A DNA stretch of 6,603 nucleotides. Origin: DATLAN01 sp035527455 (lineage in GTDB: Bacteria > Planctomycetota > Planctomycetia > Pirellulales > Thermoguttaceae). Positions 4,467 through 6,603 of this stretch are shown here, piece after piece. The stretch lies in NCBI GenBank assembly GCA_035527455.1, contig DATLAN010000541.1, positions 1 to 6,603 on the forward strand, given 5' to 3'. Below the pieces are notes generated by a model, which saw only the letters and a list, made by a program, of their open reading frames with translations, was not told the origin of the DNA and ran no database searches. Each line of letters opens with the position of its first letter. Positions within the stretch are counted from its first letter, which is position 1. The position numbers and the translations under genes are program-made.

Positions 4467-6238
4467 AATACACGACCCCACTCATTGCCGCCCTTCTGCT
4501 GGCTGCGCTGGCCGTGCACGCCACCGAACCTGTCCCCGGTTCAGGAAAAATCATCCTGCCGCCAGTGCTCTGGAAGGACTACGATCCCAACCAAGGCGAG
4601 TTCGAAGAGGAGATCATCAAGCAAGAAACGCGGGACGGCATTTTTTCTCGTGAGTCCTACATCAGCGCTTATGTGCTCGGGGAGGAGATCCGCGTTTACT
4701 GTCTTTACGGCGTCAAGGAACACGCGACGAAGGCAGCCGGGCTGTTGACTGTGCATGGTTGGATGGGAGTGCCGAATGTGGGTAAGGATTTCGTCAAAGA
4801 CGGCTGGGCCGTGATGGCGCATGATTACTGCGGCAAGACGCGAGATCGCCCGCACTACACGAAGTATCCCGAACGCTTGAAGCACGGGAACATGGACGCC
4901 AAGGTTTGTGGACCGGTACGCTCGACGACCCTCGACGGCGAGGACATCACCGATCCGAAGCAGACCTCCGACTACATTTGGTATGCGATCCAGCGGCGCG
5001 TGTTGAGTTATCTGGAGCAGCAGAAGGAAGTGGACCGCACACGCCTCGGAGCCACGGGTTACTCGTATGGCGGCACGCTGATGTGGCAACTCGGCACCGA
5101 TCCGCGCGTGAAGGCGGTCGTGGCGCACTTCGGCATCGGCTACAACGAGTATTACCGGAACAAACAAGTCTGGATGTATAACAACCCGTATGTCGAGCCG
5201 CCAAAGTCGCCCGGTGAGGAGATCTACCTCGCCTCCATCGCCTCGGAGGCCTACGTGCCCTACATGACGGCGGCCACGCTATTCTTGAACGGCTCCAACG
5301 ACCACCACGGCGGCCACGAGCGCGGTCTGGAGAGCTTCAAGAAGTTCCAATCAGGGGTGCCGTGGTCATTCGCCATTCAGGCTCGCGGACATCACGACAC
5401 CGACAAGATCGAGCACGACACGAAGTTCTGGCTCGACAAGCATGTGCGCGGCAAAGACGTGACGTGGCCCGAGCATCCGAAGTCCGAGATCCAGCTCGAC
5501 GCCGAGGGCGTGCCCGAACTCATCATCACTCCGGCAGCGCCCGACGAAGTGAACAAAGTGGAGATGTTTTACGCGATCAAGAATCCATGCAGCTTTGCTC
5601 GCGCATGGCGTGACACGGCAAGCGTGCGGCAAGGCGACCGATGGATCGGCAAGATGCCCGTGCTCAACGTGGACGACTATGTTTTCGGCTACGCCAACAT
5701 CACCTACGATACCACGATTGTCCGCTCGACCGACTTCAACGCCGCGATCCCCGCCAAACTTGGCAACGCCAAAGCGACCGACAAGCCTTCAGATAACATT
5801 TCCAGCAGCAGCTACAGCTCATGGACGAACATCGCCGAGATCGAAGGACCGAAAGGCATCAAAGGCTTCCGCTCCACCAACAACCAACGAGGCTCCGGCA
5901 CCGAGCAACTGCACGACCCGAAATGGAAAGCCCCCGCGAACGCACGCCTGAGTTTCATGTTCTTCTGCACTGAACCACAAACCGTGATCCTCGCCAGCGG
6001 TGACCATAACTCCGCTGAGATCGAAATCACCGCCTCCGACGAATGGCAGGAGATGACCATCCCCGCCGGACGCCTCACCAATCGCTCCAACCAAAAACCC
6101 ATGCGCGACTGGTCCGAAGTGGGCCGCCTCCATTTCCAACCCAAACCCGCCTCCGACCTCACCAAAGTGATCTTCGCCGAGTTCGAATGGCTGCCGAGCG
6201 GCTGTGCGGCCCGTTGGAAAAGCCTCCTTTTCTGGTAA
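4463..6238 (+). CDS. Secreted alpha/beta hydrolase (esterase-like), altered C-terminus
   Basis: A 591-residue predicted exported hydrolase. Residues 1-20 are a clear signal peptide (MKYTTPLIAALLLAALAVHA, cut before TEPVP), which fixes the start at 4463. The hydrolase fold follows: LTVHGWMG (His98-Gly99, oxyanion region), nucleophile elbow GYSYGG with Ser201, acid Asp280 in NGSNDHHGG, and His310 or 311 in ARGHHDT. About residues 338-445 form a beta-rich domain (VEMFYAIKNP, WRDTASVRQGDRWIGKMPVL) and about 453-577 a second beta-sandwich, possibly for glycan binding. It probably cleaves an ester or similar bond outside the cytoplasm; the substrate is unknown. Relatives are dienelactone hydrolase or acetylxylan esterase-like. 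The last dozen residues after EFEWLP (SGCAARWKSLLFW) are out-of-frame transposase sequence, so the native end is lost. An upstream extension of the frame (3989-4462) is not real. Confidence 0.8.
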   Translation: MKYTTPLIAALLLAALAVHATEPVPGSGKIILPPVLWKDYDPNQGEFEEEIIKQETRDGIFSRESYISAYVLGEEIRVYCLYGVKEHATKAAGLLTVHGWMGVPNVGKDFVKDGWAVMAHDYCGKTRDRPHYTKYPERLKHGNMDAKVCGPVRSTTLDGEDITDPKQTSDYIWYAIQRRVLSYLEQQKEVDRTRLGATGYSYGGTLMWQLGTDPRVKAVVAHFGIGYNEYYRNKQVWMYNNPYVEPPKSPGEEIYLASIASEAYVPYMTAATLFLNGSNDHHGGHERGLESFKKFQSGVPWSFAIQARGHHDTDKIEHDTKFWLDKHVRGKDVTWPEHPKSEIQLDAEGVPELIITPAAPDEVNKVEMFYAIKNPCSFARAWRDTASVRQGDRWIGKMPVLNVDDYVFGYANITYDTTIVRSTDFNAAIPAKLGNAKATDKPSDNISSSSYSSWTNIAEIEGPKGIKGFRSTNNQRGSGTEQLHDPKWKAPANARLSFMFFCTEPQTVILASGDHNSAEIEITASDEWQEMTIPAGRLTNRSNQKPMRDWSEVGRLHFQPKPASDLTKVIFAEFEWLPSGCAARWKSLLFW

Positions 6239-6603
6239 CCGACAACGGCCCGTCGGTCGTCGCCCGACGGTTCGGCCAGGCGATCCAGGACCTTTACACG
6301 CACGTCCGCATTCGGTATCGGACCCCGACGCAGTTGGGCCTGTTGGAACGATTTCACAAGACGTTGAAGGTCGAGGAGGTCTGTTGGCGGCTCTACGACA
6401 GTCCGTCCCATTGCCGGGAGTGCCTGGAAGAGTTCCGCACGCGTTACAACCATCGCCGCCCGCACTGGTCGTTGGTTCCCGAAGAGGGCGGCGACCCGTT
6501 GGTCCCCGAAGAGGTCTACACGGGCAGCCGGTCGATCAAGATTCCCCGTTGGCAAGGCTGGGCACGTGGGGCGAAGAAGAAACTGGATCAGATGCTGGCC
6601 GGC
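6196..6603 (+). pseudogene. 5'-truncated rve-type DDE transposase, cut by window edge
   Basis: Frame 1, from about 6196 to the right edge without a stop, encodes the C-terminal part of an rve integrase-core transposase of the IS3/IS481 kind. It reads FLVTDNGPSVVARRF (catalytic Asp codon 6241-6243), RTPTQLGLLERFHKTLKVEE (catalytic Glu codon 6346-6348, 34 residues after the Asp) and FRTRYNHRRPHWSL, the typical RYN...RPH ending, then a basic tail (IPRWQGWARGAKKKLDQML). The first catalytic Asp and the DNA-binding N-terminus are missing, replaced by the hydrolase sequence. It cannot be active as it stands. Whether the gene ends soon after 6603 is not visible. The exact IS family is uncertain. Confidence 0.75.

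Noticed and set aside
4541..5167. 208-residue minus-strand frame
   Set aside because: Mirror of the hydrolase catalytic domain, whose GYSYGG and signal peptide fix the true frame.
5812..6555. 247-residue minus-strand frame
   Set aside because: Antisense to the hydrolase C-terminus and the transposase fragment, both with clear family motifs; it spans the junction between them.

Overview
The window looks like accessory DNA from a soil or aquatic bacterium, most likely a planctomycete or a relative. The reasons are a secreted alpha/beta hydrolase with extra beta-sandwich domains, a GC-rich intergenic region built of short dispersed GGTGGGCA and GGCACTGCTTGCC palindromes, and a fragment of an rve-type transposase of a kind I associate with that phylum. 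This assignment comes from recalled family style, not a database search.

Layout. Positions 1-507 hold no convincing gene. A leftward promoter and ribosome-binding sequence suggest a divergent gene beyond the left edge, and a 16-bp palindrome lies just upstream of the first real gene. Positions 508-2736 are a tight three-gene rightward operon: a two-helix membrane protein with a long cytoplasmic helical tail, an ImmA/IrrE-type zinc metallopeptidase (HELGH), and a beta-family protein. The genes are joined by a 4-bp gap and a 4-bp ATGA overlap. Running toward them at 3394-2726 is a protein with an intact PD-(D/E)XK nuclease core, resembling the sce7726 family, with its own good promoter. Its 3' end overlaps that of the beta-family gene by 11 bp.

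Positions 3480-4145 are a repeat-dense, gene-poor stretch: a long imperfect hairpin, a 168-bp unit bounded by perfect 21-bp inverted repeats, and a cluster of four GGCACTGCTTGC-type motifs in both orientations. A probable gene remnant (4146-4466) follows. A signal-peptide-bearing hydrolase (4463-6238) comes next and may be read from a leaderless transcript. Its last residues run out of frame into a 5'-truncated transposase that leaves the right edge, so the 3' end is a rearrangement or assembly junction.

The most interesting part is the membrane protein, metallopeptidase, beta-family and nuclease-like set at 508-3394. Tight coupling, repeat-rich surroundings and nearby transposase debris fit a mobile, defence-like or stress-response module. 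No function is proven by the sequence, and the roles suggested are inference.
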